NCBI RefSeq assembly: GCF_007747655.1
Contig: NZ_CP036274.1
Span: 2,790,001 to 2,854,000 of the forward strand
Origin: Anatilimnocola aggregata
Lineage (GTDB): Bacteria > Planctomycetota > Planctomycetia > Pirellulales > Pirellulaceae
Length of the DNA stretch: 64,000 bases
Reading direction: 5' to 3'
Part shown: positions 17,618 through 26,093 of the stretch, in pieces
How the letters are laid out: each line of letters opens with the position of its first letter
Position numbering within the stretch: the first letter of the stretch is position 1
Program-made: the position numbers and the translations under genes
The notes under the pieces: generated by a model
Told to the model about the DNA's origin: nothing
Seen by the model: only the letters and a program-made list of their open reading frames with translations
Database searches by the model: none

Positions 17618-18664
17618 ATGAGAATCTTGCTGACAGGCGGAGCTGGCTATGTGGGAAGCGCCTGTCTTCGTCGGCTGATGAAAAATGGCCACGATCCGAT
17701 TGCGTTCGATAATTTGGCAGAAGGAAATGCTGAAGCCGTGCCACAAGATCGGCTGGTCGTGGGCGATCTCGACGATCGTGAGCACTTGACTGACCTGCTC
17801 TGCACGGGCGAATTCGAGGCCGTCATGCACTTCGCGGCCGTCGCCTCCGTACCAGAATCGATTCACGACCCGGATACCTACTACCGAGTCAACGTGCAAG
17901 GAACAAAGAATGTTCTGGACGCGATGCGCCGCGCAAATCTCAAGCGACTCATCGTTAGCAGCACAGCAGCGACCTTTAGTTTTGCAGCCGCAATGCCGCT
18001 GGACGAAGATTCGCCGCAGAAGCCTGAAGTTCCCTACGGCACTACCAAGCTCGCCGCGGAATGGATGATTAAGGATTATTCCCGTGCCTATGGGCTGGGG
18101 TATGCAATTTTTCGGTACTTCAATGCTTCTGGAGCGGATTTGGATGGCCAGCATGGCGAATCCCGCCGTCATGAGAGCCACTTGATTCCCCTGATCTTTG
18201 CGGCAGCACTAGGGAAGCGTCCGGCAATTTCAGTCTTTGGAACGGACTACGATACGCCCGATGGAACTTGTGTTCGCGACTATGTCCATGTGGATGACAT
18301 CGCTCAGGCCCACGAACGGGCCATGCAACAGATCAGCGAAGGCCAAGGACGCAGCTACAATTTGGGCTCAGGAACCGGAGCGACGGTGCTGCAGGTTCTG
18401 AAAGCCTGCGAAAAGGTTTTCGGCGGCCCGATTCCGCATCAGTTGGTGGCTCGACGACCTGGCGATCCGGGAACACTCATTGCCTCGCCACGGCGCGCCA
18501 TCGAAGAGCTCGGTTGGAAGCTAACGTGTTCCGATCTGGAAACGATCGTCAGTTCCGCTTGGCGTTGGCATTCCGCGCATCCCAATGGCTATGGCGAGAA
18601 AAAAGTAGTGCGGAATAGCCGCGCGAACGGTCCTGAACTTGTTTCGGAGGTGGCTAGCCGATAG
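17618..18664 (+). CDS. galE: UDP-glucose 4-epimerase-like NAD-dependent epimerase
   Basis: Short-chain dehydrogenase-type epimerase of 348 residues from this ATG; a TTG two codons upstream is also open. It has the NAD-binding LLTGGAGYVGS at the start, the catalytic region SSTAATF followed by VPYGTTKLAAE, and the GalE-specific C-terminal blocks GTCVRDYVHVDDIAQAH and YNLGSGTGATVLQVL. It would interconvert UDP-glucose and UDP-galactose (or a related pair) for the polymer built by this locus. It begins 15 bases after the fusion gene and is the last gene of the plus-strand operon. A strong intrinsic terminator lies about 125 bases beyond its stop. Confidence 0.9.
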   Translation: MRILLTGGAGYVGSACLRRLMKNGHDPIAFDNLAEGNAEAVPQDRLVVGDLDDREHLTDLLCTGEFEAVMHFAAVASVPESIHDPDTYYRVNVQGTKNVLDAMRRANLKRLIVSSTAATFSFAAAMPLDEDSPQKPEVPYGTTKLAAEWMIKDYSRAYGLGYAIFRYFNASGADLDGQHGESRRHESHLIPLIFAAALGKRPAISVFGTDYDTPDGTCVRDYVHVDDIAQAHERAMQQISEGQGRSYNLGSGTGATVLQVLKACEKVFGGPIPHQLVARRPGDPGTLIASPRRAIEELGWKLTCSDLETIVSSAWRWHSAHPNGYGEKKVVRNSRANGPELVSEVASR

Positions 18665-18820
18665 GTGACGGTAGCCATAGCCCGCAAGGTCTATGGCCGA
18701 GCAGCAATGCCTTGAAGGTTCGAGCCCTTTCCACTCCGCTTTCATGTTGATGGGTGAACCCAGCCACATTGTGGCCCAGGTAAACCAGACCCCAGTACTG
18801 CCGGTGCTGGGGTTTTTTGT
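18645..18820 (+). ncRNA. Candidate structured RNA between galE and tyrA
   Basis: Not a known family that I can name. Several helices can be drawn by eye. CGGAGGTGG (18645-18653) pairs with CCACTCCG (18731-18738) with one bulged G. GGCTA/TAGCC encloses 18652-18676. A stem GCCATAG/CTATGGC (18674-18697) is capped by a GCAA tetraloop with one C-T mismatch. A tRNA-like T-arm GAAGG-TTCGAGC-CCTTT lies at 18714-18730. It then runs to the terminator at 18789-18820. It is not a normal tRNA because there is no 7-base anticodon loop. The first 20 bases overlap the end of galE, which weakens the case. It could be a decayed tRNA, a small RNA or a leader of tyrA. Confidence 0.35.
18789..18820 (+). terminator. 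Strong intrinsic terminator
   Basis: Ten-base stem ACCCCAGTAC / GTGCTGGGGT with one G-T wobble and a 5-base loop, followed directly by a run of six T. It ends the galE operon or the candidate RNA just upstream and separates them from tyrA. Confidence 0.9.
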
Positions 18821-19157
18821 TGCCCGCACAAAATTTCCCGCCAATTCTTCGCAGTCACGGATCGAATGCAGTTGTGGTTTGGGCGGTGGCTCCTTGAGCG
18901 TATTCAGCGGCTTGGCCACGTCAGACATCTCTCCAGCCAGATTGAGGACTGCCAAGAATGCCGATAGCAGATCTCCGGCAGCTCATTGTGGTATGCGATA
19001 CGACGTAGCCTATTTAGGACCCTGAGAAATCTTTCTCATCACGTCTCGTTTTTTCACGGGAACTGTTTGCAGGCTGCGTCCCCCGTCCGCAGCGGGCTGC
19101 GTTTTGCTACAATCGCGTTTTCGACTATTTGGCGGCGACATTTCCGCAGCGAAGGCC
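18821..19157. other. Spacer upstream of tyrA
   Basis: About 340 bases with no supported gene. It must contain the promoter for the tyrA-purL pair unless the terminator is read through. No clear promoter boxes stand out. A TTG at 19104 is in frame with tyrA but would add a polar, unlikely N-terminal extension. Confidence 0.35.
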
Positions 19158-20015
19158 ATGGCGCATTGGCAAACAGCAGCGATTATCGGCGTGGGGCTGA
19201 TTGGCGGCTCCATTGGTTTGGCGCTGCGCCGCTCGGGAGCTGTGGAGCAGGTTATTGGTGTCGGTCGCGACCCCGCGAAATTGAAAAAAGCGTGGGAAGT
19301 AGGCGCGATCGACGAGTTTGCTCTGGAATCGTCGCCCGAATTGCCGCCAGCGGATTTGGTCGTTGTTTGCACTCCCATTGAGAGCGTCGGTTCGCAGATC
19401 GCTCGTTGGACAGAGACCGCTGCGCAGGGTGCGTTGATCACCGATGCCGGAAGTACCAAAGCCAAAATTGTTGCCGCCGTAGACGCCCAACTATTGGCAC
19501 ACAATCCACGCCAGATTCGCTTCGTTGGCAGTCATCCTCTGGCGGGAAGTGAAAAGACCGGGGCTGAAAACGCCCGCGAAAATCTGTTCGATAAACGGAC
19601 AGTTGTCGTTACACCGACGGCCCAGACCGATCCGTCCGCGGTCGAGCAGATTCAGCTGTTGTGGGAAGCGCTCGGTGCCCGGGTGCAACTAATGACGCCG
19701 CAAGCTCACGATGCCGCGGTTGCTAGTACGAGTCACTTGCCCCACTTGATTGCCAGTCTGCTCGCATCCATCACGCCGCCAGAACTATTGAAACTGACCG
19801 CCGGTGGTTGGCTCGATACGACCCGGATTGCGGCCGGAGACGTCGGGCTGTGGCAACAGATTTTGCTCGATAATCGCGAGCCAGTGCTGACCGCGTTATC
19901 TCGCTTTGAAACCGATCTCGCCTTGTGGCACCGCGCGCTGGAGCAGCGCGATGCCGTGGCCTTAGAAAAATTGCTCCAGCAAGGGAAGACCATCCGTGAC
20001 GCTGTGGGAAATTGA
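19158..20015 (+). CDS. tyrA: Prephenate dehydrogenase
   Basis: NAD(P)-dependent enzyme of tyrosine biosynthesis, 285 residues from the chosen ATG. It converts prephenate to 4-hydroxyphenylpyruvate. The Rossmann motif GVGLIGGSIGLALRRSG is near the N-terminus. VVVCTPIESVGSQI, ITDAGSTK and FVGSHPLAGSEKTG are the conserved TyrA blocks, the last holding the catalytic histidine. There is no ACT or chorismate-mutase domain. The ATG follows a purine-rich AGCGAAGG. Its 3' end overlaps the purL start by 20 bases, so the two genes are probably translationally coupled although they serve different pathways. Confidence 0.92.
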   Translation: MAHWQTAAIIGVGLIGGSIGLALRRSGAVEQVIGVGRDPAKLKKAWEVGAIDEFALESSPELPPADLVVVCTPIESVGSQIARWTETAAQGALITDAGSTKAKIVAAVDAQLLAHNPRQIRFVGSHPLAGSEKTGAENARENLFDKRTVVVTPTAQTDPSAVEQIQLLWEALGARVQLMTPQAHDAAVASTSHLPHLIASLLASITPPELLKLTAGGWLDTTRIAAGDVGLWQQILLDNREPVLTALSRFETDLALWHRALEQRDAVALEKLLQQGKTIRDAVGN

Positions 20016-22962
20016 CCTGCATCCTGCTGCCGGCGAGCGCGACCTGCTTGCGACCGCAGCTGTTTCACAGGCAGCCGATTTGGGCCTGGGATCGTTTCGC
20101 GCGGCAGCCGTTCGGGGCTTCTTGCTCGAAGCCGATTTCACTCAAAGCCAGGTCGAACAACTGGCCCGCGAACTGCTCGCCGACCTCGTCGTCGAGCAAC
20201 CCGTCGTGGCCAAAGTGGGTGAAGCAGTACTCCTCACAGCTCCCAGTGCCAGCGGCCTGAGTGGTAAGAGTCAACTCGTACACGTCCTGCCCAAGCCGGG
20301 CGTTACCGATCCCGTCGCCGCCAGCACGCTGACCGCCATCGCCGATTTTGGACTCAAGGCCGACGCCGTCGTCACGCTGCGCAAGTACTGGCTGGCCGAT
20401 CTCGATAGCGAACGTATTCAGCTGCTGATTAAGAAACTGCTCGCGAACGATTCTATCGAACAGGCGGTTGTTGGTCCGCTCGACTTGAAGCAACTACATG
20501 TGGGCGCGCCCGGCAAGTTCGAGTTGCAGACCGTGCCAATTCGTGAACTCTCGAGCGATCAACTCGTGGCTCTGAGCCGCGCGCGGACGCTGAGTCTGAC
20601 GCTCGTGGAAATGCAGACGATTCAACAGCATTTCCGCGACCTCGACCGCGAGCCTACCGATATCGAACTCGAGTCGATTGCTCAAACGTGGAGCGAGCAC
20701 TGCAGTCACAAGACGCTTGCCGGCCGCGTGCACTATCGCGATGAGCAGGGTGATCGTTACTTCAACAACATGCTGAAGGAAACGATTTTTGCTGCGACGC
20801 AGAAGATTCGCGCCTCGCTCGGGGCGAACGATTGGTGCGTCAGTGTGTTCAAAGACAATGCGGGGGTGATCAAGTTCAACGACGATTTTCACATCTGCTT
20901 TAAAGTCGAGACGCATAACCGGCCGAGTGCCATCGAGCCTTACGGTGGTGCGAACACGGGTGTTGGCGGTGTGATTCGCGATACGCTTGGTACAGGCCTC
21001 GGTGCGAAGCCAATCTGCAACACCGATGTCTTCTGCTTTGCTCCACCGGATATGCCGGCCGAGCAGTTGCCTCCTGGCGTTCTCCATCCGCGGCGCATCA
21101 TGCGCGGAGTGGTCTCCGGCGTGCGCGACTATGGCAACCGCATGGGCATTCCCACGGTTAACGGCGCAATCTATTTCGATGAGCGATATGTCGGCAATCC
21201 GCTGGTCTTCTGCGGTAACGTGGGGCTGATTCCCGTTGACAAAGCGGCGAAAGAAACTCAGCCCGGCGATTTGATTGTCGCCATTGGTGGCCGCACCGGT
21301 CGTGATGGTATTCACGGCGCCACATTCAGCTCGGTTGAGTTAACCAGCCAAAGTGAAAAGGTCTCGGGCGGGGCAGTGCAGATTGGTAACGCGATCACCG
21401 AGAAGATGGTTCTCGACGTCTTGCTGCAAGCTCGCGATGAAGGACTGTATACCGCGGTAACGGATTGCGGCGCAGGTGGCTTTTCTTCAGCTGTCGGCGA
21501 AATGGGTGCCGATATCGGTGCCGAGGTTTGGCTCGATAAGGCACCGCTCAAGTACGATGGCCTCAGCTATGTTGAAATCTGGATCAGTGAAGCACAAGAG
21601 CGGATGGTGTTCAGTGTGCCCGAGAAGCATTGGCCGCGATTTGAAGCCCTATGCGCTGCGGAGAATGTCGAAGCAGTCGCGCTCGGAAAATTTACGCCGA
21701 CTGGCAACCTCACACTGAAGTATCAGGGACAAAAAGTCGGCGAACTGGCGATGGAGTTTCTGCACGAAGGGCGACCGAAGGTAGAACGGCAAGCTGTCTA
21801 CTCCCCTCGTTCGCCGGTTGCTGCAACGACAGCTGAGAACAGCAAACTGAATCATGAAGTGACGCTGCTCAAGTTGTTGGGTTCGCTCAACGTGGCGAGT
21901 AAGGAATGGGTCATTCGCCAGTACGATCACGAGGTGCAAGGTGGCAGTGTGATCAAGCCTCTGACCGGCGCGGCGAACGACGGCCCCAGCGATGCTGCGG
22001 TATTGCGCCCGGTCCTGGACTCGCGGAAGGGAATCGTCGTCTCGTGTGGTATGAATCCACGACTGGGCGATTTCGATCCTTATCACATGGCGGCTAGTGC
22101 TATCGACGAAGCGGTACGCAATTGCGTGGCTGTCGGTGCCGACGCCACGCGCATTGCGATTCTCGATAACTTCTGCTGGGGCTATACCGATCGCCCCGAA
22201 ACGCTGGGCGAACTCGTCCGCGCGGCGCTTGCTTGCCACGACCTGGCCCTGGCGCTGGGCACTCCGTTCATCAGCGGCAAAGATAGCCTCAATAATGAGT
22301 ACAGCTACGATGCCGATGGGACTCGGAAGACGATTTCGATTCCCTCGACACTCCTCATCAGCGCGCTCGGGCAAGTCGCTGATGTGAGCAAGTGCGTGAC
22401 GATGGACCTGAAGAGTCCGGGCAACCTGATTTATCTGGTGGGCAACACGCACGATGAATTGGCCGGTTCGCACTTGCACCTGGTTGCCGGAGTCAACGTG
22501 CTCGGCGACGGTGCTTGCGGAAGTGAAGTTCCCAAGGTGAATGGTGCTGTTGCCAGTGCGACCTTTCGAGCGGTTCATGCGGCCATTCAAGCGGGGACGG
22601 TTCGCGCTTGTCACGACCTGAGCGAAGGTGGGCTCGCAGTCGCCATTGCCGAAATGGCTTTTGCCGGAAACTGTGGCGCGAACATCAGCTTAACGAAGGT
22701 TCCGACCTCTATTCCCGCTGCCGAGCGGAACTCGCACTTCGAGAGCGTACTGCTGTACAGCGAGTCCAATACCCGCTTTTTGCTAGAAGTTCCGACCGCC
22801 GGGCAAGCTGCGTTTGAAGCGGCTCTGTCAGGGGTGCCGCATGCAGTCGTTGGCGAAGTGACGAGCACCGGCCGCCTGGTCGTAACTGGTCAAGCAGGCC
22901 TGCTGATCGACGCTGCCCTTCCTACCCTGAAAGAGGCCTGGCAAGAACCGCTGAGGTGGTAG
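19996..22962 (+). CDS. purL: Phosphoribosylformylglycinamidine synthase with fused PurS-like modules
   Basis: Purine biosynthesis enzyme of 988 residues that makes FGAM from FGAR, glutamine-derived ammonia and ATP. The PurL core is clear: IAQTWSEHCSHKT, KVETHNRPSAIEPYGGANTGVGGVIRD, GGRTGRDGIHGATFSS and the second-half NDGPSDAAVL and FISGKDSL. The extra N-terminal 165 residues look like two PurS-type modules: about 1-75, and about 90-165 with HVLPKPGVTDPVAAS. The protein thus resembles a PurS-PurS-PurL fusion, longer than stand-alone small PurL. No PurQ glutaminase domain is at the C-terminus, so that subunit should be elsewhere. It starts with GTG inside the end of tyrA. Confidence 0.92.
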   Translation: MTLWEIDLHPAAGERDLLATAAVSQAADLGLGSFRAAAVRGFLLEADFTQSQVEQLARELLADLVVEQPVVAKVGEAVLLTAPSASGLSGKSQLVHVLPKPGVTDPVAASTLTAIADFGLKADAVVTLRKYWLADLDSERIQLLIKKLLANDSIEQAVVGPLDLKQLHVGAPGKFELQTVPIRELSSDQLVALSRARTLSLTLVEMQTIQQHFRDLDREPTDIELESIAQTWSEHCSHKTLAGRVHYRDEQGDRYFNNMLKETIFAATQKIRASLGANDWCVSVFKDNAGVIKFNDDFHICFKVETHNRPSAIEPYGGANTGVGGVIRDTLGTGLGAKPICNTDVFCFAPPDMPAEQLPPGVLHPRRIMRGVVSGVRDYGNRMGIPTVNGAIYFDERYVGNPLVFCGNVGLIPVDKAAKETQPGDLIVAIGGRTGRDGIHGATFSSVELTSQSEKVSGGAVQIGNAITEKMVLDVLLQARDEGLYTAVTDCGAGGFSSAVGEMGADIGAEVWLDKAPLKYDGLSYVEIWISEAQERMVFSVPEKHWPRFEALCAAENVEAVALGKFTPTGNLTLKYQGQKVGELAMEFLHEGRPKVERQAVYSPRSPVAATTAENSKLNHEVTLLKLLGSLNVASKEWVIRQYDHEVQGGSVIKPLTGAANDGPSDAAVLRPVLDSRKGIVVSCGMNPRLGDFDPYHMAASAIDEAVRNCVAVGADATRIAILDNFCWGYTDRPETLGELVRAALACHDLALALGTPFISGKDSLNNEYSYDADGTRKTISIPSTLLISALGQVADVSKCVTMDLKSPGNLIYLVGNTHDELAGSHLHLVAGVNVLGDGACGSEVPKVNGAVASATFRAVHAAIQAGTVRACHDLSEGGLAVAIAEMAFAGNCGANISLTKVPTSIPAAERNSHFESVLLYSESNTRFLLEVPTAGQAAFEAALSGVPHAVVGEVTSTGRLVVTGQAGLLIDAALPTLKEAWQEPLRW

Positions 22963-23112
22963 CTGGCACTACGCCGGAGGAATCTTTTGTTCCTGAAAGG
23001 TTCTCTCCCAAGCCGCCATTTCCTTAGTGTGACACCTCTCTGCTCCCTGCTTGGCGGCGGCTGAAATATGTCGCCTCAAAGCAGGGTCACACTTTTCTAC
23101 AGGAACTTCGCC

Positions 23113-24051
23113 ATGCCACGCGTTACGCTTGGTACGCCCGATTGTCGCAACATTACGCCGCTGACCATTCACCTGCGGATCAAATTCCAGCCCGGTGGGA
23201 CGGAAAAACCGGGCGAAAGCAAGGTGGTCAAGGTGCAAGGAAAGCAAATCAAACTCGGGCATATTTCACCCGGCGAACTGGAAGCATTTAAGGCCCGCTT
23301 TCAGTACGTGGTGACCGATCAGTGGAGTGGCAAGCTTTACATCGCCCTCCCGGACGCCCCACCGCCGTTGGGCCTGCCGACGACTGAGTTCCGCAAGTTC
23401 ATGTATCCAGGCCTCGCTCGCTGGAACCCCTGCGTGCAATGCAAACTGAAAGTCGAACTGACCGATTCCGACTTCGATTGGTGGGTCATCGTCTGCAAAC
23501 CCGAAGCTGGTCAGCCCGCGTTTCCGTCGTACATGTACACGCCCGATAAGTTGAAGCTCGTCAATTCGCAAGGGATGCCCCACGGCATGCTCTCACTCAA
23601 CGATGTCAAGGTTTCGAAGAACCTGCCAGTGCTTAAGCAAACCGCCACCGACAACTGGAATGCAGCTGAGTCAATTTCGTTGCAGCAAGTGGTGGCTGGG
23701 CACGAAGTGGGGCACATGCTTGGCCTGCACCATGTCAATTACAGCCATCCACTTTGCCATGAGAAGAAGGATGAGTTGTACGACAACAACGATCCGATTT
23801 GTTATGGCGATACCGTCTTCAAAGCTGCCGATGCCATGGGCTATGGCTCCGAAGTGCGCGCTGTACACGCTCGTCCGTGGCTGCGCGTGCTTAAGCATCT
23901 CACCGGCCACAAGAAGGGGTGGCGTTTGACGACCGATCCACTCTCGCTCGGCTGTGCCACGCCCGAGACATTGCTCGAAAAAGCGACCAGTGCCGGCAAA
24001 GCGCTGCTGCAGAATGCCCTGGGCCAAATGCGTGGACTACAAGTGGGCTGA
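23113..24051 (+). CDS. Metzincin-like zinc metalloprotease, matrixin-type
   Basis: Probable zinc protease of 312 residues. The zinc site HEVGHMLGLHH (H197, E198, H201, H207) fits HExxHxxGxxH, and ADAMGYGSE about 40 residues later can be the Met-turn. I chose the ATG preceded by AGGAACTTCGCC; an upstream ATG 45 bases earlier is less likely. There is no signal peptide or lipobox, so the protein may stay in the cytoplasm or leave by an unrecognised route. The first 150 residues match no domain I know. It stands alone between purL and the FliL-like lipoprotein gene. Substrate unknown. Confidence 0.72.
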   Translation: MPRVTLGTPDCRNITPLTIHLRIKFQPGGTEKPGESKVVKVQGKQIKLGHISPGELEAFKARFQYVVTDQWSGKLYIALPDAPPPLGLPTTEFRKFMYPGLARWNPCVQCKLKVELTDSDFDWWVIVCKPEAGQPAFPSYMYTPDKLKLVNSQGMPHGMLSLNDVKVSKNLPVLKQTATDNWNAAESISLQQVVAGHEVGHMLGLHHVNYSHPLCHEKKDELYDNNDPICYGDTVFKAADAMGYGSEVRAVHARPWLRVLKHLTGHKKGWRLTTDPLSLGCATPETLLEKATSAGKALLQNALGQMRGLQVG

Positions 24052-24218
24052 CGTGCTGTCGGCCTCGTCATATTCGTCAGGCGCGGCAAAATCGCTTTCT
24101 CGGGCGAACGACGATCGCCCATTTTTTCATGCGGCAAGTCTCGTTAACGTACCAATGCGCAGTTGCGCACTAGGTTTACTTTGGTAGTAAATCCCTGCAA
24201 CCGCGAAGGATGCTCGCC

Positions 24219-24689
24219 GTGACCTCTCGCTTTAGTTTCGTGCTCGTCCTCAGTCTGCTGACTTCTTGTCTTGCCGGCTGCGGTAGTGCTGCGCCCAGTG
24301 CAGCCGGGCTGGATGTGCCCGAGCTGCTGGAACTGCTCGAAGACGAACAGCTGAAGCAGAACCCCCAAGCGTTCGCCGAAGTCGACCTGGGCAAGTACAA
24401 GGTCTCGCGCATGTTGCCAGCCGACGAAGGACAACTGCTCGTTCGCTTTCACTTGATTGGTGTGGTGGCGGAAGCGAAGCAGCCCGACTTCGAAGCCCAA
24501 CTGCCGAAGTACGAAACGCGCATTCGCGATTCCGTCCTCTCGCTTGTGCAGCGGGCGGAGCCAGAGCATTTAGCCGATCCAGCCATGAGTTTCATCAAGA
24601 CCGAGATCCTGGCCACCATCAACGACAAGATGCACAGCCGGCTCCTCAAGAGCGTTGCCTTCAGCGATCTTTCCATCGAACGGCGGTAG
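24219..24689 (+). CDS. FliL-like lipoprotein
   Basis: Small lipoprotein of 156 residues. A hydrophobic signal is followed by a lipobox (LTSCLAGC), so it should be lipid-anchored. The C-terminal half (YETRIRDSVLSLVQRAEPEHLADPAMSFIKTEILATINDKM) resembles the FliL flagellar basal-body-associated family, which modulates stator function. FliL itself usually has a transmembrane anchor, so this is a variant. I chose GTG because GAAGGA lies 8 bases before it; the ATG 9 bases upstream overlaps that site. No flagellar genes are nearby. The family call is moderate. Confidence 0.62.
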   Translation: MTSRFSFVLVLSLLTSCLAGCGSAAPSAAGLDVPELLELLEDEQLKQNPQAFAEVDLGKYKVSRMLPADEGQLLVRFHLIGVVAEAKQPDFEAQLPKYETRIRDSVLSLVQRAEPEHLADPAMSFIKTEILATINDKMHSRLLKSVAFSDLSIERR

Positions 24690-24882
24690 CCCGTTCTGCT
24701 TGTCGATTGATTCGGCATGCTTGTCGCGCAGCGCGACAGCAATTCAATCGCCCCGACCGTCAGGTGACTTTCGCTGGCAATTACTGCGGCAAATCTGGCT
24801 GCCGCGCCGTTTGTATCGCGGGCATGCGATGTGCTACGCTGAAATTCAGCGATTCGCAACTTTTCTTCAGGAAGCAGCAGAC

Positions 24883-26028
24883 ATGCATACGGTTCAACTT
24901 CGTCGGCGTTTGTTCTTGGCTGGACTTGCCAGTGCGGCATTGATGGCCAATCTCGGTTTGGCCCAAGAAAAGGAAGCCAAGCCGGAAATCAAGACAGCAG
25001 CCGATCAAAAGAAGTTGTCGGCAACTGTGGCGAAGGCAATCGAGTATCTGAAGACCAAGGGCCAGGCTGAAGACGGCTCGTTCTCCAAGCAGGCGGGGAT
25101 TGGCGTCACCGCCCTTGCCGTGTCGGCCATGTTGCAGAACGGGCTCTCGCCGCAAGATCCCGCCGTTGCGAAAGGCTTGAAGTTTCTCGAATCGAACATT
25201 CAACCTGGTGGCGGGATTCATTCGCCCAAGAGCCGCTTCGTAAATTACGAAACCTGCCTCGCCGTAATGACCTTCAGCAATGCGAACAAAGAAGGTAAGT
25301 ACGACAAGGTTCTGAATGATGCCAACAAGTTTCTGAAGACGCTGCAATTCGATGGCGAAGAAGGTCACGACAAAGACAGCGCTTCGTTTGGTGGCGGTGG
25401 GTACGGTGCTGCCAAGGGGCGCCCCGATCTTTCGAACACCGCCTTCATGGTCGAAGCACTGCGGGCCTCGGGAGCGAGTGCCGACGATCAGGCAATTCAG
25501 AATGCTCTCATTTTTGTCTCGCGTTGTCAGAACTTGGAATCGCCACACAATACCACGCCATATGCCGCGCTGGTGAACGATGGTGGCTTTTATTACACCG
25601 GCGCTGCGATCGACGAGAGCAAAGAACTGGCGCCCAACGGCGGGCTCCGCAGTTATGGCACCATGACCTATGCCGGGCTCAAGAGCCTCATTTTTGCCGG
25701 TGTGAAAGAAGACGATCCGCGCGTGAAGGCAGCCGTGGGTTGGATCGGCAAGAACTACGATCTGAAGAGTAATCCCGGCATGGGGAGTTCGGGACTCTTC
25801 TATTACTATCAAACGTTCGCCAAATCGCTCGATACGTTTGGAAATTCCTCGGTCAAAGATGCCAAGGGAGTTGAACACGATTGGCGCAAGGATCTGGTCG
25901 AAGAACTCGCCAGCCGTCAGCGACCCGATGGCGCTTGGGTCAACGAAAATGGCCAGTGGATGGAAGGGGACGCCAACCTCTGCACTTGCTTCGCCTTGTT
26001 AGCTCTGAGCCATTGCAAAGGGAAGTAG
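24883..26028 (+). CDS. Secreted prenyltransferase/squalene-cyclase-fold repeat protein
   Basis: Exported protein of 381 residues with a signal peptide that starts MHTVQLRRRLFLAGLAS and ends near LGLAQ. The body has repeats of the alpha/alpha-toroid (squalene cyclase, prenyltransferase beta) fold. Visible units include AIEYLKTKGQAEDGSF, GLKFLESNIQPGGGI, ALIFVSRCQNLES, AVGWIGKNYDLKSNPGM and LASRQRPDGAWVNE. No DxDD or QW motif needed for terpene cyclisation is evident, so a structural or binding role is more likely. I chose this ATG, preceded by AGGAAGCAGC, over an upstream start because it begins the signal peptide. A strong terminator follows. Confidence 0.8.
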   Translation: MHTVQLRRRLFLAGLASAALMANLGLAQEKEAKPEIKTAADQKKLSATVAKAIEYLKTKGQAEDGSFSKQAGIGVTALAVSAMLQNGLSPQDPAVAKGLKFLESNIQPGGGIHSPKSRFVNYETCLAVMTFSNANKEGKYDKVLNDANKFLKTLQFDGEEGHDKDSASFGGGGYGAAKGRPDLSNTAFMVEALRASGASADDQAIQNALIFVSRCQNLESPHNTTPYAALVNDGGFYYTGAAIDESKELAPNGGLRSYGTMTYAGLKSLIFAGVKEDDPRVKAAVGWIGKNYDLKSNPGMGSSGLFYYYQTFAKSLDTFGNSSVKDAKGVEHDWRKDLVEELASRQRPDGAWVNENGQWMEGDANLCTCFALLALSHCKGK

Positions 26029-26053
26029 TGAAACGGCGGCAGTGAAAAAAGTA

Positions 26054-26087
26054 AGCCGGCGGAGCAAAAGCTCAGCCGGCTTTTTTT
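26054..26087 (+). terminator. Intrinsic terminator after the cyclase-fold gene
   Basis: Stem AGCCGGC / GCCGGCT with an inner GGAGC-AAA-GCTC helix and a following run of seven T. The left flank also has A-runs (GAAAAAAGTA), so it may work in both directions between the converging genes. Confidence 0.88.
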
Positions 26088-26093
26088 GTAGGT

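Noticed and set aside
18674-18720. Small signal-recognition-particle RNA
   Set aside because: CAAGGTC and AGCAGC are reminiscent of its apical loop, but the required GGAA tetraloop arrangement is missing.
18646-18738. A serine-type tRNA gene
   Set aside because: The length and the T-arm fit, but the central hairpin has a GCAA tetraloop instead of a 7-base anticodon loop, and the 5' end overlaps galE. I list it as an unclassified RNA candidate instead.
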